Shown here: positions 61,921-64,000 of the stretch, in pieces
Layout: the number at the start of each line of letters is the position of its first letter
How positions within the stretch are numbered: the first letter of the stretch is position 1
Assembly (NCBI GenBank): GCA_002298995.1
Contig: DBMO01000012.1
Location: forward strand, 4,171 to 68,170
Length of the DNA: 64,000 bases
Reading direction: 5' to 3'
DNA from: Desulfarculales bacterium UBA696
GTDB taxonomy: Bacteria > Desulfobacterota > Syntrophobacteria > Syntrophobacterales > Syntrophobacteraceae
Notes under the pieces: generated by a model
What the model was told of the DNA's origin: nothing
Database searches by the model: none
Seen by the model: only the letters and a program-made list of their open reading frames with translations
Made by a program: the position numbers and the translations under genes

Positions 61921-63066
61921 ATGCAGAATGCCTGTGCAGATGATACTATCGAGATCATGACGTTCAAGTCAGGTAAATTCATCCTGAGTTCAAAGTGCAA
62001 TTTCGACGAGATCATGCCGCTCGTCGTAGAATCTTCGGTTCTTTATCGGGCGACAGGGGACTTGCCAATCCTTCCCAGAATCGCCTCACGTTTGGACGAA
62101 GACTTGATCATGAGGTCGATTCACGGAACGGTTGCAATAGAAGGAAACCCATTGGCCGAGGAGCAGGTAGAAAGCATATTGGCAGGGAAGGAACGCCCCA
62201 TCCAAAGCAGCAGGGCCGTAACTGAAATTCTGAATTTGAAAACTGCTTACGACGAGCTGCTGAAGGTATCACCAAAGAACGAGCCATTAGTCCTGACACA
62301 GCCCTACATTAAAGAAGTCCACCGCACGATAACCAAGGAAACTGAGTATAAGAGGAACGAACCAGGGGTCTACAGAGACCACCGGGTTGAAGTTGGTGAT
62401 CTAGCTCACGGCGGCAAGTATGTGCCACCGAAAATACGAGTGGATATTGAAAAGATATTGGACCAGTTTGAGATTTGGATCAATAAGGATGAGTTGATCA
62501 ACATGAGCCCATTTCTAAGGGCTGCAATTGCACACTATTACCTGGCTGCCATACATCCCTTTGGCGATGGGAATGGGAGGACAGCGAGGTTCATTGAAGC
62601 ATCGATATTGTCCCATTCTGGATACAAGTATGTGCCAAAAATGCTATCCAATTATTACTATAAAAACGTCGATGACTACTACACAGCCTTTCGTCAAGTA
62701 GAAAAGAACAAAGACAATGACATAACTCCCTTTGTTCATTTCGTGCTCAGAGGCGTAATAAGCTCACTAGATGAAATAAAGTCACGTATAACCTCTCAAA
62801 TAAGAATCCTGGCCATTAGAGACTTTATAAAATTCCTTAGAGATGAAGGCAAAATCTCACGCAGGCAGTTTGACCTGCTAGAAATCATGGCAGAGAACCC
62901 AAAGCCCTTCAATAGAAGGGAGCTTATTTCTTCTCCTTCTTTCGGCCTTCTCTACAGAAAGCTCAGTGAGGATACTTTGAAGCGAGACCTCAAAAAGCTT
63001 CTGGAGCTTGAGATATTGATCAGAGAAGATAACTCCTATAGGCTCAATTTTTATGTACTAGGCTAG
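61921..63066 (+). CDS. fic: Fic-family AMP-transferase with winged-helix tail
   Basis: A 381-residue protein. Active-site motif HPFGDGNGR at 212-220 is canonical (HPFx(D/E)GNGR), so it should transfer AMP to a protein hydroxyl. The inhibitory motif (S/T)xxxE(G/N) appears as TVAIEGN at 70-76, making it a class II Fic. A helix-turn-helix-type C terminus follows. ATG 61921 follows GGGAGG. No antitoxin gene is next to it, which agrees with built-in inhibition. Target unknown. Confidence 0.92.
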   Translation: MQNACADDTIEIMTFKSGKFILSSKCNFDEIMPLVVESSVLYRATGDLPILPRIASRLDEDLIMRSIHGTVAIEGNPLAEEQVESILAGKERPIQSSRAVTEILNLKTAYDELLKVSPKNEPLVLTQPYIKEVHRTITKETEYKRNEPGVYRDHRVEVGDLAHGGKYVPPKIRVDIEKILDQFEIWINKDELINMSPFLRAAIAHYYLAAIHPFGDGNGRTARFIEASILSHSGYKYVPKMLSNYYYKNVDDYYTAFRQVEKNKDNDITPFVHFVLRGVISSLDEIKSRITSQIRILAIRDFIKFLRDEGKISRRQFDLLEIMAENPKPFNRRELISSPSFGLLYRKLSEDTLKRDLKKLLELEILIREDNSYRLNFYVLG

Positions 63067-63083
63067 CAGCATTCGACCGGATT

Positions 63084-63932
63084 CTACCAGTACTGAAATT
63101 CCATCGTAAGGTCTATCGCCCGTGCCGAGTGGGTTAGCGCGCCGCTGCTGATGAAATGGACGCCGGTTTCGGCAACGGATCTGATGGTCTGAAGGGTTAT
63201 TCCTCCGGAGGCTTCCAGGACGACCCGCCCCCCCGCGGCTATGACGGCCGCGCGAAGCATCTCGGTTGAAAAATTGTCGAGCAGGACGATATCGGCCCCG
63301 GCCTGGATCGCCTCTTCGAGCCCATCGAGGTTCTCTACCTCGATCTCGATTTTGAGCATGTGGGGGGATCCGGAACGCGCCCGGCACACCGCTTCACGAA
63401 TACCCCCCGCAGCAGCGATATGGTTGTCCTTGATCAGTATTCCGTCAAATAGGCCGAAGCGGTGGTTTCCGCCACCCCCATGCCTCACGGCCTCTTTTTC
63501 GAAAATGCGCAGCAGCGGCGTCGTCTTTCTGGTATCGAGCAGCCTTGCGCCGGTTCCGGCGATAGCGTCAGCCATTGTCCGCGTAAGCGTTGCGATGCCG
63601 CAGAGGCGCTGGATGAAATTGAGCGCGGTTCGCTCGCCGGTAAGAATCGAGCGGGCCGATCCACTCAGCCTGAATGCCGGAACATCAGGCTCGATGCGAT
63701 CCCCGTCGGCGAAAAAAGTTTCCACCAGGACCTCGGGATCGAGCAGCCCGAATACCCTTCGAAAGAGACGAGAGCCTGAAAGGACAAACGGCTCGCGTCC
63801 GAAAACAGTGGCAACGGCGGTCTTATCGGGCGCAACGGTACAAATCGTTGTTACATCCCCGTTTCCGATATCTTCCTGCAACGCCCGGCGGAGCAGGTTG
63901 TCCGTCTGATCGATCGTTCTATTCTCCGACAT
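63084..63932 (-). CDS. nadC: Nicotinate-nucleotide pyrophosphorylase (carboxylating)
   Basis: Makes nicotinate mononucleotide from quinolinate and PRPP in NAD synthesis. The 282-residue protein has the alpha/beta-barrel signature 'LDTRKTTPLLRIFEKEAVRH', then 'GGGGNHRFGLFDGILIKDNH' and 'EIEVENLDGLEEAI'. Active-site Arg, Lys and His of the family are in place. I chose ATG 63932 over 63971. Its upstream genes lie outside the window. Confidence 0.95.
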   Translation of the reverse strand: MSENRTIDQTDNLLRRALQEDIGNGDVTTICTVAPDKTAVATVFGREPFVLSGSRLFRRVFGLLDPEVLVETFFADGDRIEPDVPAFRLSGSARSILTGERTALNFIQRLCGIATLTRTMADAIAGTGARLLDTRKTTPLLRIFEKEAVRHGGGGNHRFGLFDGILIKDNHIAAAGGIREAVCRARSGSPHMLKIEIEVENLDGLEEAIQAGADIVLLDNFSTEMLRAAVIAAGGRVVLEASGGITLQTIRSVAETGVHFISSGALTHSARAIDLTMEFQYW

Positions 63933-63981
63933 TTTCTTGCATTCCACGTATTGGAAATACTTGCAAAACACGAGATATGCG

Positions 63982-63994
63982 TAGGGTGGGCACA
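63982..63994. repeat. GTAGGGTGGGCAC repeat half at the window edge
   Basis: GTAGGGTGGGCAC starts at 63982; the matching half, if any, lies beyond the window. Same core as the repeats at 58102 and 61688. Confidence 0.6.
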
Positions 63995-64000
63995 GTCTTA

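Overview
The window reads as a chromosomal segment of a Gram-negative, anaerobic-type bacterium, most likely a deltaproteobacterium in the broad sense (Desulfobacterota; Syntrophobacter or Desulfomonile relatives are plausible). The basis is inference: LPS-core heptose genes (gmhA, waaC), a branched-chain-type ABC transporter next to a phenylacetate-CoA ligase and an indolepyruvate oxidoreductase subunit, two PilZ proteins, many radical SAM enzymes, and a probable selenocysteine-containing DsrE-family protein. No rRNA, tRNA or CRISPR array was recognised.

Layout. (1) 0-10 kb: purA, two divergent PilZ genes, then a complete 2-oxoglutarate dehydrogenase operon (sucA, sucB, lpdA) and a SYLF lipid-binding protein. 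(2) 10-16.6 kb: mug and, directly upstream of it, a DsrE-family gene read through an in-frame UGA with a SECIS-like hairpin; then an outer-membrane barrel, an AlkD-like glycosylase, a VapBC toxin-antitoxin pair, a membrane-anchored protein with two four-helix-bundle-like halves, and waaC. (3) 16.6-20.5 kb: a restriction-modification island (DUF4145 protein, Vsr, a probable restriction protein, cytosine-C5 methyltransferase, small ribbon-helix-helix protein) bordered by a frameshifted integrase remnant. It lies between waaC and gmhA, two genes of the same heptose pathway.

(4) 21.6-51.1 kb is the standout: 22 genes all on the + strand with short gaps or overlaps. It starts with CDP-sugar genes (rfbF, rfbG, rfbH), a NeuB-cupin fusion, a HAD protein and a YerE-like ThDP enzyme. 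It continues with seven radical SAM proteins (four of the B12-binding-like type), a Nudix hydrolase, two SDR enzymes, four FkbM-type methyltransferases and two large tandem-domain glycosyltransferases. A Rossmann-like module (G-A-G-x-x-G, then C/D-x-N-rich) recurs in eight proteins of otherwise different families. I read the cluster as making and modifying an unusual surface glycan or glycoconjugate with branched 3,6-dideoxy sugars, a nonulosonic-type acid and O-methyl groups. No flippase, polymerase or export ABC transporter is present.

(5) 51-64 kb, mostly minus strand: a DUF4301 protein, a periplasmic peptidyl-prolyl isomerase, a TauE/SafE permease, and an operon iorB-livH-livMG(fused)-livF-paaK-DUF1571 for amino-acid or aromatic-acid uptake and activation. 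The window ends with a Fic-family AMP-transferase gene and nadC. Copies of a GTAGGGTGGGCAC palindromic repeat are scattered through this last part.
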